Part shown: piece by piece, positions 35,001 to 43,373 of the stretch
Layout of the letters: every line of letters begins with the position of its first letter
Position numbering within the stretch: the first letter of the stretch is position 1
Origin: Siphonodentalium dalli
Taxonomy: Eukaryota; Mollusca; Scaphopoda; Gadilida; Siphonodentaliidae
DNA length: 64,000 nt
Reading direction: 5' to 3'
Assembly (NCBI GenBank): GCA_032622095.1
Contig: CP136067.1
Coordinates: 46,419,549 to 46,483,548, forward strand
Made by a program: the position numbers and the translations under genes
The notes under the pieces: generated by a model
The model's database searches: none
Told to the model about the DNA's origin: nothing
Seen by the model: only the letters and a program-made list of their open reading frames with translations

Positions 35001-36595
35001 TCGATACAAATGTAGTCGATTATGAAAACTCATAGTCGTGGCAACCCTACACACATGCAAAATGATCTATTTAGCTTAATTGTCGATCATATCCCGATTG
35101 AGCTACATGTACGTTTTAAAATTTAATGTGATTAACATGCCTCTACCGATTGCGGACAATAACATGAAGAAAAAAAAGGATACTAGAATCAATGTTCATT
35201 AGGCCAAAATAAAAAAGACCTGTGTTTCTGGATACCCACACAGCCTTATTCTGGCATCCCGACCATTTTCATTTTATTGATTTTGCTTTCATTTATCAGA
35301 TTTGAGCTTACAAATGACGTTGTCAAGACATGCCGCAGCATTTGGCATGTGACATTTTGGATGAAGATTTTGATCTTGGATCAACAGATTTTCATGATTC
35401 TTTCTTACCCTTTCTTATCATAATGGTAAATTATCCCAAATAAATTAATTTTGAATCACTCAAAGGTACATGTATACAATGTATAATCAGTGGTGAGTCG
35501 TGGAGTTTTTTTGCAGACTTCAAAGACAGTGGTACCCAACTCATGAAAGTCGATTCTCATGGTTCAATTTAACTGGATTCGCATCCCAATTGGTTGGGAA
35601 TGCTATACAAAATCTACCCACTGCAATATGCTAAGCCTTTAGTTACAAATTACAAACTTAAAACATTAACTGGACCCCTGATTCTATCCTTTAGTTATAC
35701 ATTTAGTTACAAATTACAAACTTAAAAAAATTAAAGGGACCCCTGATTCTAGTATTGCTTTTTCTTGCTATAGTCGTAATCAACTGAGGTGTGTAAATCG
35801 CATTAAAAATGTAGCTGAATCGATTTGAGAGACGAAATGAGCTAAATATAGATATAGTCTTTAATTATACTTATAGATCATTTTGGCAATTTTTGCATGT
35901 GTCGACAATTCACTCATTGTGTGCCCCACATGATGATGATGGTCAATAACTCTTGATCAACATGACCGCTTTTTGCTATGCACTACGTTCATGACTGAAC
36001 TTCAGCTAGTCATAAACTCATAATCGTGTCATATGCATAATGAGTCATACTCATGCTGAAGCGAGGGGGTCACTCTCACCAAAAAAAGTGCTGAAGGGTA
36101 CACAGGATTTTCAAAATGTGGTAATGGTGTTTGTGTCGATCACAAACCCTGTGTACCCTTCAGCACTTTTTTTGGTGAGAGTGACCCCTTCAGCCATACT
36201 CATACTCAGTCATAGTCATTACTGTCAGTGTCATAGAATTTAGAAAGTGATGATAATGATTGATTTTGTATAGATCTGTTCTTGTCATTGGCTTCGTAAT
36301 CATCTGTTCTTAGTGTTAAAACTGACTGCAGATGGTGTTGTTATTATACGAGAATTAAAAACACACACGGTTATTCTGAAGAATACATTTTTTTTTTTTT
36401 TCAAAAAATATTTGCCAATTTTTGGCAAGTTGAACTTGATTGTTAAAAATTTCAATTTGACACACGTCTACATGTATCACATTTTATGGCACTCTGCCAC
36501 TTCGGCTGTTGTGAATATTATCAACTTACAATATATTCTCTAACGGCGTTGTGGAACACCTGCTCCTTGATTTCGATATCAATATCGATCGACAT
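16899..36595 (-). CDS. LMBR1: LMBR1/LMBR1L-like membrane protein, 5' four coding exons (partial gene)
   Basis: Spliced minus-strand gene; coding exons 36530-36595, 32729-32822, 25448-25478 and 16899-17038, listed separately. Joined in order they keep one frame (intron phases 0, 1, 2, 1) and give about 110 residues that align without gaps to the N-terminus of vertebrate LMBR1 as I know it: KEQVFHNAVRE, then a membrane segment ending in LLYVSSYAVICIFKRK, the acidic EDDAMVYRIS turn, and a second membrane segment SAGAVLLLPISIISNEVL. The family (limb region 1 / lipocalin-interacting membrane receptor) is a multi-pass plasma or ER membrane protein; LMBR1L is reported as a lipocalin receptor and Wnt regulator. 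LMBR1 and LMBR1L cannot be separated from this part, and many invertebrates have a single homologue. The remaining exons should lie left of position 1; I found none between 1 and 16898. Confidence 0.9.
17169..17188. repeat. Poly-C run
   Basis: About 20 or more C in a row beside CAGTATAAAG; it marks the left edge of the degenerate A' element. Length may be an assembly estimate. Confidence 0.8.
17214..17450 (-). mobile_element. Family A' MITE, degenerate copy
   Basis: Two hairpins with CCAATGCATTCTC arms and the right end CATGAAAGGGTTATTAA. The left TTAA end is lost next to the poly-C run. Confidence 0.6.
17544..17748. mobile_element. Family J MITE, diverged copy 2
   Basis: Left CAGAGACCAGCCTGG, right CCGGGTCCCTG. 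No duplication visible. Confidence 0.5.
18081..18308. mobile_element. Family D palindromic element, copy 1
   Basis: AGAATGAGGTTCCCAGAGGG at 18198 and its inverse CCTGGTGACCTCATTCTGCA at 18279 frame a short loop; GGATATAGAAACTGAACAG is the shared left part. Confidence 0.6.
18701..18799. mobile_element. Family J fragment
   Basis: GAGAAGTCACTTCTCC and GGGAGAAG words with a GCTGATCCCTG end. Confidence 0.4.
18828..18930. repeat. 95-bp repeat unit, copy 1 (copy 2 at 19530-19622)
   Basis: TATACACTAACTTATAGTCA, then CAATAGGTTCT; the same order recurs about 700 bp downstream with scattered differences. Confidence 0.75.
18931..19867. other. No gene; second 95-bp repeat copy inside
   Basis: Copy 2 of the 95-bp repeat at 19530-19622; otherwise AT-rich with no named repeat. 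Part of LMBR1 intron 3. Confidence 0.45.
19868..20152 (+). mobile_element. Family A' TTAA double-hairpin MITE, copy 1
   Basis: TTAA with CCCTTTCATGG at the left and GGAAGGGTTAA at the right. Same two-hairpin plan and CCAGTGCATT/AATGCATTGG arms as family A, but different sequence between and around them. Confidence 0.75.
20153..20770. other. No gene recognised
   Basis: Rich in TACATGTA and TACCGGTA words. Two diverged copies of GATGACTGxxxGCGGCCAT at about 20537 and 20580. Confidence 0.4.
20771..20896. mobile_element. Family L 126-bp MITE, copy 2
   Basis: Ends CAGCCCTCTTAATTCAG and CCAATTATGAGGGCTG; 6-bp direct repeat GTATTA at 20765-20770 and 20897-20902. Confidence 0.75.
21206..21394. mobile_element. 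Family C MITE, copy 3
   Basis: TACAGTAATGCCC to GGGCATTACT; loop shortened. Confidence 0.8.
21395..21791. other. No gene recognised
   Basis: Short unit repeated with variation (CATACCAGAAGAAATTAATT at 21468, CATTCCAGAAGAAATTAATT at 21658), otherwise unassigned. Confidence 0.4.
21792..22230. mobile_element. Family D element, copy 2 (full: two palindromes with inverted ends)
   Basis: Ends CAAGCCTGAGTTTAGTG and CACTAAACTCAGGCTTG are exact inverses. Two inner palindromes carry GAGGTCCCCAGAGGGTGAAT. About 440 bp, non-coding. Confidence 0.75.
22463..22679. mobile_element. Family C MITE, copy 4
   Basis: Full 215-bp stem-loop, arms meeting at GCTCTCCCCGAGAGC. Confidence 0.85.
22740..23269. mobile_element. 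Family C MITE, copy 5, carrying a nested family A element
   Basis: The left part (22740-22767) and right part (23159-23269) form a shortened family C copy; a full family A element sits between them at a TTAA. Confidence 0.8.
22768..23158 (-). mobile_element. Family A MITE, copy 5, nested in family C
   Basis: TTAA on both sides. Uninterrupted family C copies have a single CTCCTTAACCACAGCAG here, so TTAA was duplicated on insertion. Confidence 0.88.
23361..23948. mobile_element. Family D element, copy 3
   Basis: CAAGTCTTGAAATAATGTG at the left, CACACTATTGCCAGGCCTG at the right; three inner blocks with GAATGAGGnnCCCAGAnGG words. Confidence 0.6.
24196..24412. mobile_element. Family C MITE, copy 6
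   Basis: Full stem-loop between TACAGTAATGCCC and AGCATTACTGTA. Confidence 0.85.
24617..24943. mobile_element. Family J MITE, copy 3
   Basis: Left CAGGGACAAGCCTAG; right CTAGGCTGGTACCAG; CCACTTCTCCCT words inside. Confidence 0.55.
25137..25352. mobile_element. Family C MITE, copy 7, 95 bp from LMBR1 exon 3
   Basis: Full stem-loop; arms meet at GCTCTCGGGGAGAGC. It lies just downstream (in LMBR1 sense) of the 31-nt exon. Confidence 0.85.
25448..25478 (-). CDS. LMBR1: LMBR1-like coding exon 3 (31-nt micro-exon)
   Basis: Only 31 bases between a TTTTTCAG acceptor and a GTAAGTA donor on the minus strand. With the split codons from its neighbours it gives GEDDAMVYRIS, which matches the conserved E-D-A-x-V-x-R-I-S turn of LMBR1. 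Too short for any open-reading-frame search; found by continuing the protein alignment. It lies among stem-loop repeats (25137-25352 and 25629-25753). Confidence 0.88.
25629..25753. mobile_element. Family C half element, copy 8
   Basis: Only the loop and right arm remain, after TACATGTACA. Confidence 0.7.
25754..26298. other. LMBR1 intron 2 sequence, nothing recognised
   Basis: AT-rich, no named repeat. Confidence 0.4.
26299..27288. mobile_element. Family G element, copy 2, hosting element F
   Basis: TTAA and AGATGGTCTATGC at the left; GTAGACCATCT and TTAA at the right. The arms also match through the words CACCTGTCC and GGACAGG. F is inserted at 26619-26997. Confidence 0.65.
26619..26997 (-). 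mobile_element. Family F GC-rich element, copy 2, nested in G
   Basis: Inverted relative to copy 1; ends TACCCCGCTGGACAAAACAA and TTGTTTTGTCCAGTAGGGTA, TA borders. Confidence 0.7.
27320..27425. mobile_element. Family H fragment (hAT-like end)
   Basis: GGCGCTGGACCCAAATTTTC with TTGCCAAA words, as in the elements near 62547 and 63766. Confidence 0.4.
27567..27777. mobile_element. Family C MITE, copy 9
   Basis: Full stem-loop; arms meet at ATCTCTCCCCGAGAGCT. Confidence 0.85.
28097..28384 (+). mobile_element. Family A' MITE, copy 2
   Basis: TTAA CCCTTTGATG at left; CATGGAAGGG TTAA at right; two hairpins with AATGCATTGG/CCAGTACATT arms. Confidence 0.75.
28385..28986. other. Nothing recognised except one partial repeat end
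   Basis: TTAACCCTATCTATACTAAAT near 28902 resembles the end of the element at 51526; no matching right end found. Confidence 0.4.
28987..29387 (-). mobile_element. Family A MITE, copy 6
   Basis: Full length, TTAA borders, two hairpins. Confidence 0.88.
29388..30616. other. LMBR1 intron 2 sequence, nothing recognised
   Basis: Rich in TACATGTA words; no gene, no named repeat. Confidence 0.4.
30617..30725. repeat. Hairpin with about 50-bp arms
   Basis: TAATTATTTGCACAATGCAT to ATTGTGCAAATAATTA, centre CTTATCCATAAG near 30671. A single copy in this window. Confidence 0.8.
30726..31364. other. No gene recognised
   Basis: TACATGTA and ACCGGT rich; no named repeat. Confidence 0.4.
31365..31473. 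mobile_element. Family C half element, copy 10 (left arm)
   Basis: TACAGTAATGCCC to GGAAAGCTCTCCC, then unrelated sequence. Confidence 0.75.
31474..32728. other. LMBR1 intron 2, nothing but a family C remnant
   Basis: A 24-bp family C right end (GGGCATTACTGTA) near 32546-32569. Otherwise AT-rich. Confidence 0.4.
32729..32822 (-). CDS. LMBR1: LMBR1-like coding exon 2 (first transmembrane helix)
   Basis: Bounded by an AG acceptor (complement of 32823-32824, after a pyrimidine-poor AATTGC) and a GTGAGT donor (complement of 32723-32728). It encodes 31 codons plus one base: a hydrophobic helix followed by FKRKPDADDMFAG. The basic KRK directly after the helix is the expected cytosolic anchor. A partly overlapping minus-strand reading in another frame has no family resemblance. 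Confidence 0.9.
32823..33487. other. LMBR1 intron 1, nothing recognised
   Basis: Contains an inverted pair: GTACAAAACCTGGGAACTT (about 32921) and its inverse AAGTTCCCAGGTTTTGTAC (about 33320). Confidence 0.45.
33488..33656. mobile_element. Family C MITE, copy 11 (loop lost)
   Basis: TACAGTAATGCCC to GGGCATTACTGTA; the central part is deleted. Confidence 0.8.
33754..33828 (-). repeat. 5S-rRNA-related sequence (5S pseudogene or 5S-derived SINE head)
   Basis: The minus strand reads GATCACCGAAGTTAAGC, GGTTAGTCCTTGGATGGGTG and CCAGGTGCTGCC in the order and spacing of 5S rRNA from about base 42 to 115. These carry the A box, intermediate element and C box of the internal 5S promoter. The first third of 5S rRNA is not recognisable and the 3' end runs into unrelated sequence, so it is not a functional 5S gene. 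It lies in LMBR1 intron 1 on the sense strand of that gene. Confidence 0.7.
34020..35049. mobile_element. hAT-type element W (1.03 kb)
   Basis: Ends TAGGCTTGCCACGATTAT and ATAGTCGTGGCAACCCTA; flanks AACACACG and CACACATG match at 6 of 8 positions. Subterminal TCGATTA/TAGTCGA words at both ends. No transposase. In LMBR1 intron 1. Confidence 0.65.
35050..36063. repeat. LMBR1 intron 1 with a 64-bp tandem duplication
   Basis: TTTAGTTACAAATTACAAAC, then GGACCCCTGATTCTA, at about 35638-35690 and 35703-35753. The rest is unassigned. Confidence 0.6.
36064..36190. repeat. Hairpin with about 48-bp arms near LMBR1 exon 1
   Basis: GGGGTCACTCTCACC to GGTGAGAGTGACCCC; arms match through AAAAAAAGTGCTGAAGGG. 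Loop about 30 bp. Single copy here. Confidence 0.85.
36530..36595 (-). CDS. LMBR1: LMBR1-like coding exon 1 (start codon)
   Basis: ATG is the complement of 36593-36595; 22 codons, beginning MSIDIDIEIKEQVFHNAVRE. The exon ends at a GTAAGT donor (complement of 36524-36529), phase 0. The sequence before the ATG is AT-rich without an obvious upstream in-frame start. The motif EQVFHNAVRE corresponds to the extracellular N-terminus just before the first membrane helix in LMBR1 proteins. Confidence 0.88.
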
Positions 36596-36708
36596 CTTCA
36601 GAAATTAGCACAATTATAACCACAAAATAAGAACATTTTCCGACCAACAGGAACACGACATTGTTTTCATTCCGCAATTTAAATAATTACCCATAATGCC
36701 ATACACGC

Positions 36709-36730
36709 TATCGCCACCTGGTGGTAGTGC
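36709..36730. promoter_or_regulatory. CTCF-like site upstream of the LMBR1 start
   Basis: The complement of 36712-36727 reads CTACCACCAGGTGGCG, close to the CTCF core CCACCAGGGGGCGC. It lies about 115 bp upstream of the LMBR1 start codon, between the two divergent genes. The same bases also contain an E-box (CACCTG). No TATA box is evident nearby. One site by eye is weak evidence. Confidence 0.3.
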
Positions 36731-36739
36731 TATATGTGA

Positions 36740-38030
36740 TTAATTATCGTCCGGAATCACCAGGTATGTCAGGATTCTTCCGGATCGATCAGATTCGGTC
36801 CTGAGAAAATTTGAACTTGGATTTTTTCGGCCCTGACATATTTCGCTCCATGATAATGTAACTAATTTGGGTAATATTATGATGGAATATGTTTTGATGT
36901 CAGACCTGTCCTCATATTTTGTTTTATATAAAACAGTTTTCAGGAGGGCAATTAGGCTACGCCGCTTATTTTGGAAACAGTTATGTTGAGTGCCAATGAG
37001 TGGGCTACCCATTTGACTGGCTGTTAATAATTAAACATTCAAAAATTCAACTTTAGGCTTCCAACCAGGGCCGTAAATTATGGGGGTGTAGGGGCGTGTG
37101 ACATCCCCACCAGGTAGTGCTTCCATCGGACAGTTGTCCGCAAATACATTTTAACTTTGGTCATGATGATTTTGTTGCAATTAATGGCAAGAAAATTTAT
37201 TATTGCGCGACAAAATTATAAAATAGTATAAACCTGGAGTGATTAAACATAAACCAAAGTATACATAACATTGTAGCAGCCCATATTACTTAGATAGGCT
37301 CTATCTGTGTTGTCAAGTTCTTGCTGTGTATATCTAGTCTTGTCAAATTGTTTTATGAGATTCTTATATATACTGCCTAACACCACTGTACAATTTAAAA
37401 TCAGAGACTTTAGATTCGGTGTAAATTCCAAGGATGTCCAATGTGAATTATGCTATGTAGTGCAGTGTGGTGAGTATATACACATTGTTTTAGATCCTCA
37501 TAATGAGGTGGTCTTCGATATTAAGTTTGTCTTCGAATGTCCTGAAGTATAAATAACGTCAGTGCCCCAAACTCTGAATTTTGAATAATGGCCTATAATG
37601 CTAGTATTGATGAGATTCCTAATCGGGAAATTTTCAGATAATAAATTCAACAAACCACCTCGTTTGTAGAACTTGTTATTTGAACAATTCCTACAAATTA
37701 ATATGAATTCTTCTACACTTGTATTATTTTCTTGTCTTTAAATAATATTACCTGAATATTCCTCCATTGAATAATAGACCCTTCTTTCTTTTAGATAGTT
37801 TATTATAGTTCTTGATTGTGTCTGTTTATAGTCTGTTGTACGCGTACTTTATATATCTATTGTTTGTCTTTATCTGCCATCAATAACAAAATCAAATCAT
37901 ACAGGAAACACAGTCCTGTTGCAATAGTTTAGCTCCGCTGATATATATAACTCAATTAGTCTAGTCATCATCTATTATAATTATTATATGTCCATAAGTT
38001 CACAAGTCATATCCATACACTGTTTTGTCA
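36740..38030. other. Intergenic region upstream of LMBR1, no gene assigned
   Basis: An 81-codon plus-strand frame at 37307-37552 (ending VFDIKFVFECPEV) has no recognisable family. No repeats named. The LMBR1 promoter should lie at its left edge. Confidence 0.35.
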
Positions 38031-38138
38031 CACAGACCCCTGGGGAAAATACTAAAATACCATTATATAGCCTATATACTAGTGACAGTCTATATATATA
38101 GGCCTATTGATATATTAGTATTTTCCCAGGGGCCTGTG
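38031..38138. repeat. Hairpin, about 45-bp arms
   Basis: CACAGACCCCTGGGGAAAAT to ATTTTCCCAGGGGCCTGTG. Confidence 0.75.
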
Positions 38139-38714
38139 TTTTGTCGTAGTTTAGTGTATTTCAGAGCGAAAAATTCCGATACAAAATAAATACTTCCTGA
38201 AATTAAAACATGCTCACATAACTCGACTTCAAAAACACAACTAGAGAAACGGAGGGAAATAAGGCGACTAATATTCCTGTACAAGGTAGCGGGCCGGACC
38301 TATACCCAGCAATCCCCGACCAGATCTACACAATACCTTGCTAAATATGCAAAAGAAATAAAAACCTCACCCGATACGAACTCAGCCAAATATCATCTCA
38401 CCTCCATAAGAGGTGTTACGTGCTTAGATGAGATTATATAATTTATTGGTAATGATACATATCTATACAATTTTATACAAAAGTTGACACATGTATACAA
38501 ATTGATTTAGCAATATTACATAATTATGGGTGGAACTGCGGTCGACATTAACATATATATGTGAGTGAGTGATAAAAAGAGCTCACTATTTAGATGTATA
38601 TAATAATCAAAAGAGATTTAACGAATAAAGTTTTAAGATGGTTAGTCGGTGGTATTAATATTAATAAATTGTATTATTAATACTGGTCAGCCTCTATATA
38701 ATTAAATATACGGA
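38139..38714. other. No gene recognised
   Basis: AT-rich intergenic sequence. Confidence 0.4.
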
Positions 38715-40548
38715 GTGGCTAAAGAGCGGTAAATCGCGCTCTTTATATAGCCGGACACTAAAGAGCAGTACGGATGATAACGAAAGACCGTTCTGCATGT
38801 GTCGCGCCAGGACCATGTATATCTAAATAGCGGTATAGGCCAGAGTGTATGACAGGTATACCGTTCTTTGGCGTTTGTCACTAAATAGAAGTATATACCG
38901 TTCTTTAGCGCCAACACCGAATTTAAGAGCGGTATATTAGCGCTCGTTAGCGTTTGTCACTAAAGAGCGGTGTCCAGATGGTATAACGGCGGAACATCTG
39001 AAATACTGCGACAAATTTATTCTCAAGTGTCTCATCGCTGTTATGGGTGCTATAATTAAGCATGGACTCTTCCACCTGACATGCTGAAAGTGACGATCGT
39101 GCCGATTCTAAAAAATAAAATAGGGAATGTTGCAGACAAAGATAATTATCGCCCTGTGGCGTTATCGTGCGTTATGTCGAAAGTTTTAGAAAATATCTTT
39201 TTGAGTAGAATTTCAGAGCAGCTGTATACAACAGACAACCAGTTTGGATTCAAGAGGCAACACTCGACAGACGGTTGTATATTCACACTGAAAGAAGTAA
39301 TAAGGCACTATATATACTTCAAAGAACACTCCAGTATTCGTGTGCTTTTTGGATGCACGTAAAGCTTTCGATCGAGTAAATCAAGAAAAGCTATTACATC
39401 TTCTGGAGAAACGATCGATTCCACCGGCAATTATTCGCATTCTCAGAAACTGGTTCATGAATCAGAGATACAATGTAAGATGGGGACAATCGTACTCAAC
39501 GTTTTTCAGGCCTACTATAGTGGTGTTCGTCAGGGAGTAACTCATATAGAGTCCTCACCTATTCAACATTTACACGAACGAGATAAGCCATAGGCTCGAC
39601 ACCAGTAATGCGGGTTGTATGATTGGTAATGTGAAAATTACTCATTTGTCTTATGCAGATGGTATGTGTATTATGGCTCCATCTCTGGAAGGACTACGTC
39701 GATTATTGAGAATATGTGAGCAAGAGGCTAATGCTATTGATTTGGTATATAACAACCAAAAGACGGTTGGGATGGCTTTCATTCCAAAATCCCTGCACAT
39801 TCGGACATTTGCAAAACTCATATTAAACGACACTGAACTCAAGTTCGTGTCCTCTTATAAGTATCTTGGTCACATACTCAATGTTGAATTTTCTGATAAT
39901 GATGACATTATGCGCTAGTATCGTTCTATCTGCACACGTTCAAATATACTCATAAGAAAGTTTTACAGATGTTCACTTGATGTTAAGAAATATTTATTCC
40001 AAATGTATGTATCACCATTATATTTTGTACTATACCAGCAAATGTTTAAAAAAAACTCACTGTTCGTTTCAACAATGCTTACAGAAAGTTTATTGGGTAC
40101 GAAAGGTCATGTAGTGCGAGTGGGATGTTTGTAAGAGATATAATGTTTTCCTTAGCAATGTTGATACGAAAGGGTGTGTATGCATTTCGAGAGAGAGTTT
40201 TTACATCTGGTAACGAGTTGTTAAATGCTATATGTCAATCAGATATCATTCACAAGTCTGATTTATTCCTTCATTGGAACCAAATTCTATATATCTAATT
40301 GTATGTTTGATTTCCATATATGGGCATACCTTGCCTGAAATAAACAATAATAATAATAGCGCTGCGGTATACCGCTCTTTAGCACCAGTCGCTAAAGAGC
40401 GGTATACCGTTCTTTAGCGTATCAGGCCCATATAGTTAAAGAGTGCTATACCGTTCTTTAGCGTGTCAGGCCCATATAGCTAAAGAGCGGTATAGCGCTC
40501 TTTAGCGTTTGGTACTAAAGAGCGGTATACCGCTCTTTATATAGCCAC
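38715..40548. mobile_element. Palindrome-rich element split by the LINE fragment
   Basis: 38715-39000 and 40359-40548 are built of variants of CTAAAGAGCGGTATACCGC and its complement CTCTTTAGCG. The ends are inverted: left GTGGCTAAAGAGCGG, right CCGCTCTTTATATAGCCAC. Spacers differ in each unit (GTTTGTCA, CAGGCCCATATAG). The LINE fragment appears to have landed inside. No target duplication identified with confidence. Confidence 0.6.
39000..40358 (+). pseudogene. LINE (non-LTR) reverse transcriptase fragment, frameshifted
   Basis: Successive frames give NYRPVALSCVMSKVLENI, QFGFKRQHSTDGCIF, then after a frameshift near 39345 FLDARKAFDRVNQEKLLHLL, and after another SYADGMCIMAPSLEGLRRLL with a downstream KYLGHIL. 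These are reverse-transcriptase blocks in the correct order. The catalytic YADD is YADG here, and a stop follows at 39916. The 5' part (endonuclease) is missing. The 3' end has AATAAA followed by (AAT)n at about 40339-40358, a typical LINE tail. Dead copy. It sits between two blocks of a palindromic repeat. Confidence 0.88.
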
Positions 40549-40657
40549 GGCCTTAAATATATCATTACCATGGATAACACTTAAATGTACTCAATCCGTA
40601 AAGAGGGTCCCCATCTCAACAGATTCCAACAACAACAATCCGATCAGAGGGTCCTAT

Positions 40658-41025
40658 ATTACTATTTCTTTGGCTTTGGGGGTAAAAAATATTTGATTCG
40701 AGTCGAGGAACCCATCAAACAAAGCTCAGATTTATTAGATATTGATTTTTGAAATTTGTTATGTTCTCGAGATGAGTACTAATAACTGCCGTAATCTGCT
40801 CTGGATGTGTACTCCAAATCTATTCAAACAGACAAGGATGGATAACTCTAAAATCAAGTGGTAATTTTAACGCAATTTTGACTGAGTTCTGGGCCAGATA
40901 GTATTCCCGATAATGAAAAATAATAGATTTCTAAAATCGATATCTAACAACTCTGAGCTTTGATGGGTGACTTCCTCGACTCGAATCAAATATTTTTGAC
41001 CCCCGAAGCCATTGAAATAGTAATT
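40658..41025. mobile_element. Family I inverted repeat, about 95-bp arms
   Basis: ATTACTATTTCTTTGGC to GCCATTGAAATAGTAAT; inner words AAATATTTGATTCGAGTCGA and inverse. Single arms recur near 14600-14745 and 48420-48515. Confidence 0.7.
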
Positions 41026-41231
41026 GAGAGGAGTACCTTTAAAGAAGGACAAAAAAACCCTCTTATTTCCATAGTGCTGCCACCGAACATCAACACTATA
41101 GTTAAAGAATACAATAACTCAATATTAATCAAATCCATTTCTGATTGGAACCAACTGGGAGAGGAGTTCTTATATATCACTGTGGTTCGGTGGATGAACT
41201 CCGGAGCTATTTAGAAACCAACAGTTTGAGC

Positions 41232-42619
41232 GGTATCCAGCTAACTGGGACCTTGGCTAACTGGGACCTTGGCTAACTGGGACCTCAAGTCAGGCTAACT
41301 GGGACCTTGGCTAACTGGGACCTTCTGGCTAACTGGGACCTTGGCTAACTGGGACCTTGGCTAACACTATACAAGTCTGCTGGTTTTTCAGTTCTGTGTA
41401 GCACGATGGAGACTGTAGCACTGTATCTGCATGTATATACCCATACTGGTATGCTGTATTTACTCTGTCACCCATGTCACGCATGTCTGGTTCTTCAACT
41501 GGTGAGAATACCTGAGTGCATTCTCTGTCACGCCTGTCTGGTTCTGGAACTGGTGCGAATAACTGAGCGCATTCTCTGAGAAGTTGACTGGTTGAGACTT
41601 CTTTGGCGTCGTATTTGTCCCATAGGCTGAAGATTTTCCCCTGCATTACCATGGTGTTCTTCTTCTGGCGACGCGTCAACTTTCCTTCACTCACCATCTT
41701 AATTGTTGTCGGAATCTCATTGGCTTCTTGATACAACAGAGTCAGGAGGAGATACAGTGGTAAGTTCGCCTTCATCACTCTCGTTAAGTTTATTATGCCA
41801 TCCTTCGACATCATTGTTGGTTCTTATGCTGCGTCCGAAGACTGACCATTCATCAACTGACCATACGGAGCTCTTTATCCAGGTTTTCTCAATGTATGCC
41901 AGTCTTACATTTGCGATGCTGCCATCGGGAGCAGCCATCACAATTCAAGGCCTCTTGTCTTGGTCTAACCACGTCGCCACACGAAATACACGTTACATCA
42001 GGTTCAGAAGACATTGTGCTGATATGATGTCTGACAGTAAATTGGCCTCTATATGTTGTCTTTACTGTTAAATACACTCACTACTGATGACTGGTCAGTT
42101 GTTACAAGTGAACACAAGTAAGCTGACAATGATTAGATCACAAGATCAAATGGACCAACTGATTAAAACAACAATCTCTTTCAAAACAAACTCACACCTT
42201 CACTGTGAATGCCATGAGTAACAATCACTTTATTGCATCTTAACTGTGAATGCCCATAATAACCAACACTTTATTGACTTTATTAACAATAAATATTCAT
42301 AGAAATATATAAGATACAAATAAGAAATTAAAATAGTGACCTTCAGTTTTATAGATTGACAATATATTTTTTTTCATTTTTTTTTATTAAGTCAGGTTGA
42401 AACAAATCTAAAACATTTTTGAAGCAATAACATAAATAAAACCAACAATATTCTATTATCAATGTTCTATTCTATGGTTATATTTAATAAATATAACCAA
42501 GGTCCCAGTTAGCCAAAGGTCCCAGTTAGCCAAGGTCCCAGTTGGTCATGGTCCCAGTTAGCCAAGGTCCCAGTTAGCCCAAGGTCCCAGTTAGCCAAGG
42601 TCCCAGTTAGCTGACATTC
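41232..42619 (-). mobile_element. MULE-type DNA transposon, internally deleted, with tandem-repeat inverted arms
   Basis: Left arm (about 41238-41366) holds seven and a half tandem copies of CTAACTGGGACCTTGG; the right arm (about 42499-42616) holds about seven copies of its complement. An 8-bp direct repeat GTTTGAGC flanks the element (41224-41231 and 42620-42627), and both ends begin with G, as in MULEs. Between the arms, minus-strand fragments of a transposase remain (separate entry). Confidence 0.8.
41329..42077 (-). pseudogene. MULE transposase remnant: PHD-like finger joined to the C-terminal part
   Basis: Three minus-strand frames in order: 42077-41889 with CISCG, then CDGCSRWQHRKC (a PHD/treble-clef-like zinc finger); 41941-41717 with WSVFGRSIRTNNDVEGWHNK, a hallmark of the end of MULE transposases; and 41814-41329 with the basic tail GKLTRRQKKN and LWDKYDAKE. 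The central DDE catalytic region is absent, and the frames are out of register, so no active protein is made. The finger-plus-tail arrangement suggests one internal deletion. Confidence 0.75.
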
Positions 42620-43373
42620 GTTTGAGCACCCACTCCCTTCGTGAAAACGCCAGCATTTGTCAATACGATGTACCCATCCAGATCCAGAAAAAAAATCCCG
42701 TACTTCTTGTTTCAGGGTGTAAATTACCTTTCTCGGACCCTTTGATATGTATTGGGAACCGAAAGAGAAAACAAGACTTCACACACAGCATGTACTTTTT
42801 ATTGGAGTCGTCATTGGCCCTATTATACACTTTTAGTGTGCCCGAAAGGACAAGGTGCGTGGGGAAAACCCACAACGGACAATGTTACTATTTATAGATT
42901 TAGAAAGATTGCAACATTTAGAATTGTATATCTGCTCCAGAAAAGTAACTATTGATCACATTTTCACAAAGAAACAGTTCATGCTGTTCATTTCTGCACT
43001 AATTTAATAGTAATTACTTAATTGGTTGCCACTTTGTAAATAGAAAATGAGTTACCCTATTTTCGATGCACAGGCCACTGGTTACGTAGCGTTTTTCCGA
43101 AGACCCATAACTCCGAAGGTCCGATTCTCCGAAGGTCAGATTCTCCGACCCGATTCTCCGAAGGCCCATAACTCCGAAGTCCCGATTCTCCGAAATCCCA
43201 TAACTCCGAAGACCCATAACTCCGAAAGCCCATAACTCCGAACGCCTATAACTCCGAACGCCCATAACTCCGAAGGTCTATAACTCCGAAGGGCCGATTC
43301 TCCGAAGGTCCGATTCTCCGAAGATCCGATTCTCCGAAGATCATGTTTTATAGCTATTAAATAGTGTACAGTC

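Noticed and set aside
37307-37552. 81-codon plus-strand frame ending VFDIKFVFECPEV
   Set aside because: Looks somewhat protein-like but matches no family I recognise and has no supporting neighbour exons; not called.
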